NCBI RefSeq assembly: GCF_021044775.1
Contig: NZ_JAJNOQ010000006.1
Span: 1 to 64,000, forward strand
From: Paraeggerthella hominis
GTDB lineage: Bacteria; Actinomycetota; Coriobacteriia; Coriobacteriales; Eggerthellaceae
Direction: 5' to 3'
DNA: 64,000 nt
The notes beneath the pieces are model-generated. The model ran no database searches. It worked only from the letters and a program-made list of their open reading frames with translations, and was not told where the DNA came from. A program made the translations under genes and the position numbers. Of the stretch, positions 43,671 to 51,448 are shown one piece after another. Positions within the stretch are counted from its first letter, which is position 1. Each line of letters opens with the position of its first letter.

Positions 43671-44693
43671 TTACCGTCCCGGCTGGTCGGTGCGGATGTC
43701 GGCTGGGATGGACGGCAAGGCGATGATGAAGCAGGCGCCGCCGTCGGGCAGGTTGATGGCCTCGACGGTGCCGTCATGCGCTTCGACCACGGATTTCACG
43801 ATGGCCAGGCCCAGCCCCGTGCCGCCCGTTCCGCGGCTTCGCGAGGCGTCGGTGCGGTAGAAGCGGTCGAACAGGAGTTTCGGATCTACGTCGCCGAAGC
43901 CGGTGCCGTCGTCTCTCACGGCGATGATGGAGTTGCCCCTCAACCCGAACAGCTCGATGGTGATATGGCCGCCCAGCTCGATGAATCGGCTTGCGTTCTC
44001 CACCAGGTTCGTGACGGCCTGCTTGAGCCTGTCGGGATTTCCCAGCACGTCGGGCGCTTCTCCCATGATCTCGGTGTGCGCCTGCCGGTCGCGTAGGATG
44101 GGCTCCAGCGCATCGACCACGCCCGAGGCAAGCTCCCGAAGGTTCACGCGCGAAAGCTCGAAGGGCATGCTGTCGTCTTCTATACGCTGAAGGGTGAGCA
44201 GATCGTGCGTCAGGCGGCTGAGGCGCTCGCTCTCGTTGATGATGATGGAACAGAACTTATCGTGCAGCTCCGCAGGAAGGTCGGGGTCTTCCAGCATTTC
44301 GGCGTTGCCGCGGATGGCGGTCAGGGGGGTCCGCAACTCGTGGGCAACGTCGCTGATGAAGGCAGCTTGGCGACGCTCTTTCAGCGCCAGATCGTGCTGC
44401 TGCGTCTTTGCCGTTTGAACAAGCGCACGGAAATCGTTTGCCAAATGGTCGGCCTCCAGCATTCTGCCATCCGCCTCGATGGACACGTCCATGCCGGATC
44501 GGTACGCGGCGGTTTTCTTGGCCAGCATGCGTAGCGGCTCTGACAGAAAATGACCGATGACCAGGCTTAAGGGAAACGTAACCAGCAGGACGGGAATCAG
44601 CAGCAAAAACGCCCTCGGCGGAGTGCCGAAGGCGAGAAGGCAAACCAGGAGAACAACTGCGCTGGCAAGCAGCGAAAGCAAGGTTGCCAGCAA
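43671..44693 (-). CDS. Sensor histidine kinase
   Basis: 340 residues. Two membrane helices with almost no outer loop (about 2-47) suggest it senses within the membrane. Then come a HAMP-like linker, the HisKA box SDVAHELRTPLTAIRGNAEML with the phospho-His, and an ATPase domain with NLVENASRFI, VRDDGTGFG and GTGGTGLGLAIVKSVVEAH. The start is uncertain: TTG 44693 is used because no ATG or GTG is available. It follows the response regulator gene by 23 bp; its stimulus is unknown. Confidence 0.9.
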   Translation of the reverse strand: MLATLLSLLASAVVLLVCLLAFGTPPRAFLLLIPVLLVTFPLSLVIGHFLSEPLRMLAKKTAAYRSGMDVSIEADGRMLEADHLANDFRALVQTAKTQQHDLALKERRQAAFISDVAHELRTPLTAIRGNAEMLEDPDLPAELHDKFCSIIINESERLSRLTHDLLTLQRIEDDSMPFELSRVNLRELASGVVDALEPILRDRQAHTEIMGEAPDVLGNPDRLKQAVTNLVENASRFIELGGHITIELFGLRGNSIIAVRDDGTGFGDVDPKLLFDRFYRTDASRSRGTGGTGLGLAIVKSVVEAHDGTVEAINLPDGGACFIIALPSIPADIRTDQPGR

Positions 44694-44716
44694 TGAAAAA
44701 TATGTCTGTAGCCTTT

Positions 44717-45412
44717 TTATTGCTTGAACCTGTATCCGTATCCGCGTACCGTTTCTACCAGGCCGGGATCGTAACCGGCGGACTCAATCTTATCACGCAG
44801 ACGCTTGATGTGCGTGTCCACGGTCTTGGTTTCGGTCAAGTATTCCCAACCCCAGGCGTCGCGGAGCAGATCTTCGCGCGAAACCACTTTTCCGGCGTTC
44901 TTCATCAGGCTGGCCAGTAGCTCGAATTCGCGCGGCGTAAGCTCGATTTCGCCATGCTGGCCCGATGCCGTGTGGGCGTCTTCATCCAGGGTAATACCGC
45001 TTGCGGTGACCGCATGGTTGGCTCCGGGGAAATCTCCGCCCGATCCGCGGCGCAGCAGCGCGCGCACACGTGCGATCAGCTCGCGCACGCCGAAGGGCTT
45101 GGCCAGATAGTCGTCCCCGCCAATTTCCAGGCCGACCACTTTGTCCAGCTCGGTGTCGCGCGCCGAAAGGAACAGGACGGGGACGGTGGTCTTCGAGCGC
45201 AGGCGACGGCACAGCTCGTAGCCGTCCATGCCCGGGAGCATGATGTCAAGAACGAACAGGTCGTAAGAGTTTTTCGTGGCCAGCGCCAGGGCGTCTTCGC
45301 CGTTGTCCACGACGTCGGTGTAGAAGCCCTCTTTTTTCAGAGCGTAGCTGACGAATTCGGTTATCGACGGCTCGTCGTCTACAACGAGGATGCGATGCGG
45401 GGTGTCGTTCAT
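44717..45412 (-). CDS. OmpR-family response regulator
   Basis: 231 residues. Receiver domain with acidic pair DDE near 12, phospho-acceptor Asp in FVLDIMLPG, Thr/Ser in FLSARD and Lys in AKPFG. The C-terminal winged helix (ELTPREFELLASLMKNAGKVVSREDLL...VDTHIKRLRDKIE...VRGYGYRF) binds DNA. Partner of the kinase encoded 23 bp downstream. Confidence 0.93.
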   Translation of the reverse strand: MNDTPHRILVVDDEPSITEFVSYALKKEGFYTDVVDNGEDALALATKNSYDLFVLDIMLPGMDGYELCRRLRSKTTVPVLFLSARDTELDKVVGLEIGGDDYLAKPFGVRELIARVRALLRRGSGGDFPGANHAVTASGITLDEDAHTASGQHGEIELTPREFELLASLMKNAGKVVSREDLLRDAWGWEYLTETKTVDTHIKRLRDKIESAGYDPGLVETVRGYGYRFKQ

Positions 45413-45473
45413 GTGGTGCCTTTCTATCAGATAGGTCCCGTGGCCGCTGCCTGACAGATGAGCGTAAGCGGGT

Positions 45474-45482
45474 TGCTATAAT
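45474..45482 (+). promoter_or_regulatory. Extended -10 promoter of coaX
   Basis: TGC-TATAAT (TG at 45474-45475, TATAAT at 45477-45482) 54 bp before the coaX ATG. The -35 region (CTGACA at 45451) is 20 bp away, which an extended -10 can tolerate. Confidence 0.6.
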
Positions 45483-45535
45483 GACGAGAGCAACTATAAA
45501 CATTTCGGGCGCCGTATAAGGAGACTGTCAGAAAC

Positions 45536-46345
45536 ATGTTACTTGCTATCGACGTGGGGAACACGCAAACGGTATTCGGCATCTACCAGGAAGGGGCTCT
45601 TCGGTTTCGGTGGCGCGTGGCCACCAACAAACGCCATACGTCGGACGAGCTCCGCGTCAAGCTGGTGCCTTTGCTGAGCTCCGAGGGGATTGCGTTCGAC
45701 GACCTGGACGGCGTGGCGCTTGCTTCGGTGGTTCCGCAGCTGACGGCGGCGTGGTGCGATGCGACGAGGCGCATGATCGGCAAGCACGCGCTGGTGTGCT
45801 CGGCTGAAACCGCAGGGAATTTGTTCGAGGCTGACTATCCCAACCCGCACGAGATCGGCGCGGACCGCGTGGCCGACGCAGTGGCGGCGAAGGCGTTGTA
45901 CGGCGCGCCGGTGATCGTGGTCGATTTCGGCACGGCCACCAACATGGAGGTAGTGGACGATCAGGGTCGGTTTGTGGGCGGCGTGATTGCCCCGGGCATC
46001 GAAACGTCGTCGTCGGCGCTGTTCGATCATGCGACCAAGCTGGGCGCCATCGACCTGGTCGATCCCCATACCGCCATCGGGCACAACACCGAGCAGGCCA
46101 TTCAGGCGGGCATCGTTTACGGCGAGGCCGATCGTGTGGACGGGCTGGTGCGCCGTATCTTCGATCAGCTGGGCTACCAGACCACCGTGGTTGCTACGGG
46201 CGGGCTTGCTTCTCGCGTGGCCGCCCAGTCGCAGACCATTACGACGACCAATCCCGATCTGACGTTGGAAGGATTGCGCTTGGTGTACGAGGCGTCGGCG
46301 GATCAGGCGGAATGCGGATTGTGCGACCGCATTGCCCTATCCTAA
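45536..46345 (+). CDS. coaX: Type III pantothenate kinase
   Basis: 269 residues with AAGGAGA upstream. Signature of the CoaX ASKHA fold: LLAIDVGNTQTVFGIY at the N-terminus, PHEIGADRVADAVAA near 103, and VVDFGTATNMEVVDDQG near 125 with the catalytic Asp. Phosphorylates pantothenate as the first step to coenzyme A; unlike type I it is not inhibited by CoA. A single gene preceded by a good promoter. Confidence 0.93.
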   Translation: MLLAIDVGNTQTVFGIYQEGALRFRWRVATNKRHTSDELRVKLVPLLSSEGIAFDDLDGVALASVVPQLTAAWCDATRRMIGKHALVCSAETAGNLFEADYPNPHEIGADRVADAVAAKALYGAPVIVVDFGTATNMEVVDDQGRFVGGVIAPGIETSSSALFDHATKLGAIDLVDPHTAIGHNTEQAIQAGIVYGEADRVDGLVRRIFDQLGYQTTVVATGGLASRVAAQSQTITTTNPDLTLEGLRLVYEASADQAECGLCDRIALS

Positions 46346-46442
46346 GACCTTCGACCGCATGCCCGCCGTTTTATGCCGCTGCGCACGCTATACTTCATGA
46401 TTCCGAAAAGTCCAGACCAAACCAAGAAAGTGAGGGCCCGAC

Positions 46443-48131
46443 GTGTTGAGTGACATTGAAATTGCCCAAGCGACCACCCCCGAGCACATCAGCGCGATCG
46501 CCAAGAAGGCGGGCGTGCCGGAGTCGTACCTGGAGATGTACGGCACCAACAAGGCGAAAGTCGACTACAACTTGCTCGCGGACGTGGAGCACGCGCCGGG
46601 CAAGCTCATCCTGGTCACGGCCATCAACCCCACGCCGGCCGGCGAAGGCAAGACCACCACGACGGTAGGTTTGGCCGATGCGCTGGCCCTTCAGGACAAG
46701 AACGTGGTCGTGGCTCTGCGCGAGCCTTCGCTCGGTCCCGTGTTCGGCATCAAGGGCGGCGCGGCGGGCGGCGGATACGCCCAGGTCATTCCCATGGAGG
46801 ACATCAACCTGCACTTCACGGGCGACTTCCATGCCATCGGCGCGGCCAACAACCTGCTGGCGGCTCTGCTGGATGCGCACATCCACAACGGCAACGAGCT
46901 GGGCATCGACGTGCGCAAGATCACGTGGAAGCGCGTGGTGGACATGAACGACCGCCAGCTGCGCAACATCGTGGACGGTTTGGGCGGCAAGGCGCATGGC
47001 GTGCCGCGCGAGGACGGCTTCGACATTACGGTGGCCTCCGAGGTCATGGCCATTTTCTGCCTGGCCACTTCCATTACCGATCTCAAGGAGCGCCTGGGCC
47101 GCATCGTGGTGGGCTACACCTACGACGACAAGCCGGTTACGGCGCACGACCTGCATGCCGAGGGCGCTATGACGGCGCTGCTGAAGGACGCCTTGAAGCC
47201 GAACCTGGTGCAGACGCTCGAAGGCACGCCGGCGTTCGTGCACGGCGGTCCCTTCGCCAACATCGCCCACGGCTGCAACTCCATCATGGCCACGCGCATG
47301 GCCATGGCGCTGGGCGATTACTGCGTGACCGAAGCCGGCTTCGGTGCCGACCTGGGTGCGGAGAAGTTCCTGGACATCAAGTGCCGCTTGGCGGGCCTCA
47401 AGCCCGACGCCGTGGTCGTGGTTGCCACGGTGCGCGCGCTCAAGAATCACGGCGGCGTGGCGAAGGCTGACCTCAATGAGGAAAACCTGGAGGCCCTGGA
47501 GGCCGGCCTGCCCAACCTGCTGCAGCACGTGGAGAACATCACGAAGGTGTACAACCTGCCGTGCGTCGTTGCCATCAACGCGTTCCCGACCGACACCAAG
47601 GCCGAGCTGGACCTGGTGGAAGCCAAGTGCCGCGAACTGGGCGTGAACGTCGCGCTGTCCGAGGTGTGGGCGAAGGGCGGCAAGGGCGGCCAGGCGCTGG
47701 CCGACGAGGTGGTGCGCCTGTGCGAAGAGGGCGACGCCGAGGGCCGCAGCGCCGAGACGTTCGAGTTCTCTTACGACGACGACCTGACGCTGGCTCAGAA
47801 GATCGAGGCCATCGCGAAGCGCATCTACCACGCCGACGGCGTGACGTTCGAGCCGGCTGCGAAGAAGGAGCTGGCGCAGCTTGAGGCGCTCGGGTTCGGC
47901 AACATGCCCGTGTGCATGGCCAAGACCCAGTACTCGTTCAGCGACGACCAGACCAAGCTGGGCGCGCCGCGCGACTTCACGGTGACCGTTCGCCAGGCGA
48001 AGGTGTCTGCAGGCGCTGGTTTCGTGGTGGCCCTGACGGGATCCATCATGACCATGCCCGGCCTGGGGAAGAGCCCGGCTGCGTTCAAGATCGACGTGGA
48101 CGAAACCGGCAAGATTTCCGGACTGTTCTAA
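46443..48131 (+). CDS. fhs: Formate-tetrahydrofolate ligase
   Basis: 562 residues; start GTG with GAGGG upstream (TTG 46446 is an alternative). P-loop PTPAGEGKTTTTVGLADAL near 65 and the long conserved FTHFS sequence throughout (GGAAGGGYAQVIPMEDINLHFTGD-type segment near 110, GFGADLGAEKFLDIKCR near 305). Uses ATP and formate to make 10-formyl-THF. With the next two genes it forms the methyl-branch steps formyl to methenyl to methylene. A perfect hairpin follows the stop. Confidence 0.97.
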   Translation: MLSDIEIAQATTPEHISAIAKKAGVPESYLEMYGTNKAKVDYNLLADVEHAPGKLILVTAINPTPAGEGKTTTTVGLADALALQDKNVVVALREPSLGPVFGIKGGAAGGGYAQVIPMEDINLHFTGDFHAIGAANNLLAALLDAHIHNGNELGIDVRKITWKRVVDMNDRQLRNIVDGLGGKAHGVPREDGFDITVASEVMAIFCLATSITDLKERLGRIVVGYTYDDKPVTAHDLHAEGAMTALLKDALKPNLVQTLEGTPAFVHGGPFANIAHGCNSIMATRMAMALGDYCVTEAGFGADLGAEKFLDIKCRLAGLKPDAVVVVATVRALKNHGGVAKADLNEENLEALEAGLPNLLQHVENITKVYNLPCVVAINAFPTDTKAELDLVEAKCRELGVNVALSEVWAKGGKGGQALADEVVRLCEEGDAEGRSAETFEFSYDDDLTLAQKIEAIAKRIYHADGVTFEPAAKKELAQLEALGFGNMPVCMAKTQYSFSDDQTKLGAPRDFTVTVRQAKVSAGAGFVVALTGSIMTMPGLGKSPAAFKIDVDETGKISGLF

Positions 48132-48132
48132 T

Positions 48133-48165
48133 CGTGTTCCGCCGTTCTCCGAACGGCGGAACACG
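48133..48165 (+). terminator. Hairpin after fhs
   Basis: Perfect 15-bp stem CGTGTTCCGCCGTTC / GAACGGCGGAACACG with a 3-base loop, starting one base after the fhs stop. No T-tract. Confidence 0.65.
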
Positions 48166-48175
48166 CCGACGCTGC

Positions 48176-48275
48176 GGGCTTCCACGGCACTCCATCTCGA
48201 CCCTTTTTCGCTTGCCCTCACGTGCGAAGCACGCTCGGCCGCGAAACGGGCCGATCTGGGGCACCGTGGAAGCCC
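48176..48275. repeat. 12-bp inverted repeat with 76-bp centre
   Basis: GGGCTTCCACGG (48176-48187) is exactly complementary to CCGTGGAAGCCC (48264-48275). Confidence 0.55.
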
Positions 48276-48555
48276 TCGCTGATTTACTACGCCAACCTGG
48301 GCGACCAAAGCTTCGGCGGGGCGCTCGCTCTCCGTCATCGGGCGGCCCTCTCCGCTCCCTCGCGCTCCCTCCGCCGTGGAATTCCTGCCAAACCGGCCTG
48401 TTTTTGGGCGGCAGGCGCTGTTCGGATGCGGGCTTTCTGGCACAATGACCGTTTCAAGAAAAGGCGCGTAGAGCGCGTTCGGAACGTGTTGCCGTCGCGC
48501 ACCCGGTTTCCGGTCAGCTGGAATGCGCTTTGGACTTGCCTGCGAGGAGGCCCGA

Positions 48556-49167
48556 ATGGATACGAAGTTCATCGAGGAATTGGCTAGCTCCGCTCCAACG
48601 CCGGGCGGGGGAGGGGCTTCCGCGTACGTGGGCGCGCTGGCTTCGGCCCTTGCTTCCATGGTGGGGAACCTGACCGTGGGCAAGAAAACGTACGCCGATG
48701 TGGAGGCCGACGCGTACGTGACGCTGGAAAAGCTTGCCGCCGTGCGGGAGCGTTTGATCGAGCTGGTGGACGAGGATGCGCGCGCGTTCGCGCCGCTGGC
48801 CGCTGCGTATCGCATGCCCAAGGCGACGCCCGAGGAGCAGGCGGCGAAAAACGAAGCGCTGCAAACCGCGCTTGTGGGCGCATGCGACGTCCCCCTGGAA
48901 ATTATGCAGCGCATTGCGGAGGTGGTCGAGCTGACCGACTTCCTGGCGTACCACGGCAGCCGGATGGCCCTCTCCGACGCCGGCGTAGCTGCGGCGTTCG
49001 CGCGCGCCGCCGTGGACGGGGCGAGCCTCAACATATTCATCAACGCCGCTTCGATGGATGATCGCGACCGGGCCGCGCGCTATCGCGACCAGGCCAACGC
49101 CGTTGCCGATTCCGTTCGTGCTCAGTGCGACGATCTGTTCGCGCACGTCAAGCAAGCTGTTTCGTAA
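48556..49167 (+). CDS. fchA: Methenyl-THF cyclohydrolase of the FTCD-C/FchA family
   Basis: 203 residues from the ATG with AGGAGG seven bases upstream. The N-terminal APTPGGGGASAYVGALASALASMVGNLT motif is diagnostic of the cyclodeaminase/cyclohydrolase family; the rest is helical. Converts 5,10-methenyl-THF with water to 10-formyl-THF, or back. Lies between fhs and folD. Because folD here has lost its cyclohydrolase residues, this protein most likely supplies that activity. A formimido-THF cyclodeaminase role is the alternative, but no histidine-degradation genes are near. Confidence 0.85.
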   Translation: MDTKFIEELASSAPTPGGGGASAYVGALASALASMVGNLTVGKKTYADVEADAYVTLEKLAAVRERLIELVDEDARAFAPLAAAYRMPKATPEEQAAKNEALQTALVGACDVPLEIMQRIAEVVELTDFLAYHGSRMALSDAGVAAAFARAAVDGASLNIFINAASMDDRDRAARYRDQANAVADSVRAQCDDLFAHVKQAVS

Positions 49168-49181
49168 AGGAGCCTGATCGT

Positions 49182-50033
49182 ATGGCCATTCAGCTGAGAG
49201 GGAAGCCCGTCGTCGATCGCATGGCGCAGGATATGAGCGTGCGCATCGAGGTTCTGCGGCGGGAGGGAATCGTTCCCACGCTCGCTCTTGTGCGCGTGGG
49301 CGCGCGTCCCGACGACCTGTCCTACGAGCGCACGGCCGTCAAGCGCGCGGAAAGCCTGGGCATCGCGGTCAAGCCGTACGTGCTGGACGAATTCGCTCCG
49401 CAGGCTGCCTTGCAGGCAACGCTCCAGTCCATCAATTACGACAAGACCGTGCACGGGTGCCTCATGTTTCGCCCCTTGCCCAGCTTCATCGACGAGAAGG
49501 CCATGTGCAACGCGCTTGCTCCGGCGAAGGACGTCGACGGCATATCGCTTGCCTCGCTGGCCTCCGTGTTCACCGATGCGAGCGACGGGTTTCCGCCGTG
49601 CACCGCTGCGGCCTGCGTTGAAATGCTCGACCATTACGACGTGCCCCTGGTGGGCAAGCACGTGGTGGTGGTCGGCCGCAGCCTGGTGGTGGGCAAGCCG
49701 GTGTCCATGATGCTGCTGCGGCGCAACGCCAGCGTGACTATCTGCCATTCCCGGACCGAGAACCTGCCGGCCATTTGCCGCGAGGCCGACATCGTTATCT
49801 GCGCGACGGGGCGCGCGCGGGCGTACGGGGCCGAGTTCTTCAGTCCTGGTCAGACGGTGCTCGACGTGGGCATCAACTTCGATACGCACGGCAAGCTGTG
49901 CGGCGACGTGAACTTCGACGAGGTGGAGCCCATCGTGGGCGCCATCACGCCGGTGCCGGGCGGCATCGGAACCGTGACCACCTCGGTGACGATGGCTCAT
50001 ACCGTGGCTGCCGCGGAAGCATTGCTGAGGTAG
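49182..50033 (+). CDS. folD: Methylene-THF dehydrogenase (FolD) lacking cyclohydrolase residues
   Basis: 283 residues from the ATG with AAAGGAG upstream. Overall FolD: KDVDGISLASLASVF near 116, NAD(P)-binding VVVVGRSLVVGKPVS near 160 and final ITPVPGGIGTVTTSVTMAHTV. In the active site Tyr48 is kept, but the position four residues later, the catalytic Lys of bifunctional FolD (Lys56 in human MTHFD1), is Ala52. The Gln of the VQLPLP motif (human Gln100) is Phe96. The Asp of KDVDG is kept. I infer dehydrogenase activity only. Fourteen bases after the fchA stop. Confidence 0.88.
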   Translation: MAIQLRGKPVVDRMAQDMSVRIEVLRREGIVPTLALVRVGARPDDLSYERTAVKRAESLGIAVKPYVLDEFAPQAALQATLQSINYDKTVHGCLMFRPLPSFIDEKAMCNALAPAKDVDGISLASLASVFTDASDGFPPCTAAACVEMLDHYDVPLVGKHVVVVGRSLVVGKPVSMMLLRRNASVTICHSRTENLPAICREADIVICATGRARAYGAEFFSPGQTVLDVGINFDTHGKLCGDVNFDEVEPIVGAITPVPGGIGTVTTSVTMAHTVAAAEALLR

Positions 50034-50037
50034 CGCG

Positions 50038-50832
50038 ATGCGGGTTGAGATCGACGAGGCTCGCTGCATCGGGTGCAGCAGGTGCGCAGACGATTGCGTA
50101 GCCGATGACCTGCGCATTCAGAACGGAATCGCCCAGGTTTTGGGTCGGTGCATCCTGTGCGGGCATTGCGTGGCCGTGTGCCCGACGGGTGCCGTGTCCA
50201 TTTCCGGCTACGATATGGCCGACGTGGAGCCCGCCGAGCCGCTTTCTCGCTTCGTCGACGCGCACGATCTGCTGCAGGCGATCAAGTCGCGGCGCAGCAT
50301 TCGGAGGTATCGGCCTTGTGCGGTGGAGCGCCAGAAGATCGACCTGATCTTGCAGGCCGGACGCTACACCGCCACGGCTAAGAACGCGCAAGGGTGTCGG
50401 TTCGTGGTGGTGCAGGACGGCCTGGACGAGCTCAAGCGGCTGGTGTGGGGCGGCATCGAGGACGTGCTCGCTTCGCCTGGATCCGATCGGCCCCGATGGG
50501 CTGCGCAATGCGCTCTGTTCCTGGAGGGCGTGAAGGCGGAACCCTCGCGCGACTTTCTGTTCCGTAACGCCCCCGCGGTGGTGTTCGTGGCGGCTGATCG
50601 CGCGGACGACGCCGGTCTTGCTTCGCAGAACATGGAGCTTATGGCCGCATCGCTTGGCCTGGGCATGCTTTTCAACGGGTACTTGTGCCGTGCGGCCGAG
50701 GGGCTTCCGGCGGTGAAGTCGTGGCTGGAGGTGCAGGATCGCCCGCTTCAAACGTGCATGCTGCTGGGATATCCGGCGGTGACGTACCGTCGCACCGCTC
50801 CGCGCCTGCCCGGCGACTTCGTGGTGAAGTAG
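50038..50832 (+). CDS. Ferredoxin-nitroreductase fusion protein
   Basis: 264 residues. N-terminal two 4Fe-4S motifs (CIGCSRCADDC and CILCGHCVAVCP, residues 10-50) are joined to an FMN nitroreductase-fold domain (about 75-264) beginning IKSRRSIRRYRPCAV. GFLGMLFNGYLC-like and LLGYPAVTYRR segments close it. Such proteins pass electrons from ferredoxin-type clusters to flavin, reducing nitro or quinone compounds; the physiological role is unknown. Starts four bases after the folD stop, so it is in the one-carbon operon and could link methylene-THF redox to ferredoxin. That link is speculation. Confidence 0.8.
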   Translation: MRVEIDEARCIGCSRCADDCVADDLRIQNGIAQVLGRCILCGHCVAVCPTGAVSISGYDMADVEPAEPLSRFVDAHDLLQAIKSRRSIRRYRPCAVERQKIDLILQAGRYTATAKNAQGCRFVVVQDGLDELKRLVWGGIEDVLASPGSDRPRWAAQCALFLEGVKAEPSRDFLFRNAPAVVFVAADRADDAGLASQNMELMAASLGLGMLFNGYLCRAAEGLPAVKSWLEVQDRPLQTCMLLGYPAVTYRRTAPRLPGDFVVK

Positions 50833-50924
50833 CGCTTCTGCGCGCGTTCGGGACTTTCGGGGCAGGTACGCGCGCCTTGCATGGGGATATTCCGAAACGG
50901 CTCCCGCGTCTTGCCGGGTTGTCG

Positions 50925-50937
50925 TATCATACGGGGT
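50925..50937 (+). promoter_or_regulatory. -10 box placed for a leaderless tsaE transcript
   Basis: TATCAT at 50925-50930 ends seven bases before the tsaE ATG, the same spacing as at maf. No ribosome site precedes the ATG. Confidence 0.4.
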
Positions 50938-51444
50938 ATGGCTAACGGGTTAACATACACGCGCAAGACCACGTCGTCCGAGGCGACGAAGCAGCTTGCG
51001 GTCACGCTGGCGCCGTATCTGCACGCTGGCGACGTCATCGTGCTTACGGGCGATCTGGGCGCGGGCAAGACGCAGTTCGTGCAAGGCGTGGCGGCTGGCC
51101 TGGGCGTTCGCGACCAGGTGACCAGCCCAACCTTCAATATCTTGCTCACGTATCCCGGCGGCACGCTGCCGCTCTATCATTTCGATCTGTATAGACTGGA
51201 CTCCGCCGACCAACTGGAGGACACCGGCTATTACGAAACCATAGATGCCGACGGCGCGTCGTTCATCGAATGGGGCGAGAAGTTTCCCGAGTCGCTTCCG
51301 TACGGGTATCTGGAGGTGTGCATTTCGGTGGATTCCGAAGGGAACCGCTCCGTGGAGGCGCATGCGTACGGCGATCGGTCGCGCCAGCTCTTGTTTCTTT
51401 GGGCGAAGGACTCCAAGTCGCGCCTTATGAAGTCTGCGAGGTAA
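50938..51444 (+). CDS. tsaE: tRNA t6A biosynthesis ATPase TsaE
   Basis: 168 residues. P-loop LTGDLGAGKTQFVQG near 40, then VTSPTFNILLTYPG and YHFDLYRLDSADQLEDTGYYE with the conserved Asp and Glu. Drives turnover of the TsaBD complex that adds threonylcarbamoyl to A37 of ANN-decoding tRNAs. The start is placed at 50938, since the 19 codons upstream have no ribosome site. Four bases before tsaB-rimI-tsaD. Confidence 0.92.
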   Translation: MANGLTYTRKTTSSEATKQLAVTLAPYLHAGDVIVLTGDLGAGKTQFVQGVAAGLGVRDQVTSPTFNILLTYPGGTLPLYHFDLYRLDSADQLEDTGYYETIDADGASFIEWGEKFPESLPYGYLEVCISVDSEGNRSVEAHAYGDRSRQLLFLWAKDSKSRLMKSAR

Positions 51445-51448
51445 CCAG

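Larger units (their letters stand above)
48132..48555. other. Intergenic region between fhs and fchA-type gene
   Basis: 424 bp without a gene. After the fhs hairpin comes an inverted pair GGGCTTCCACGG (48176-48187) / CCGTGGAAGCCC (48264-48275), 76 bp apart. A -10-like CACAAT near 48440 may start the next transcript. Confidence 0.55.

Noticed and set aside
46395..49043. 882-codon open frame on the minus strand opposite fhs and fchA
   Set aside because: Composition is that of a mirror frame of GC-rich genes; the plus-strand proteins are unmistakable and the minus frame has no domain or ribosome site.
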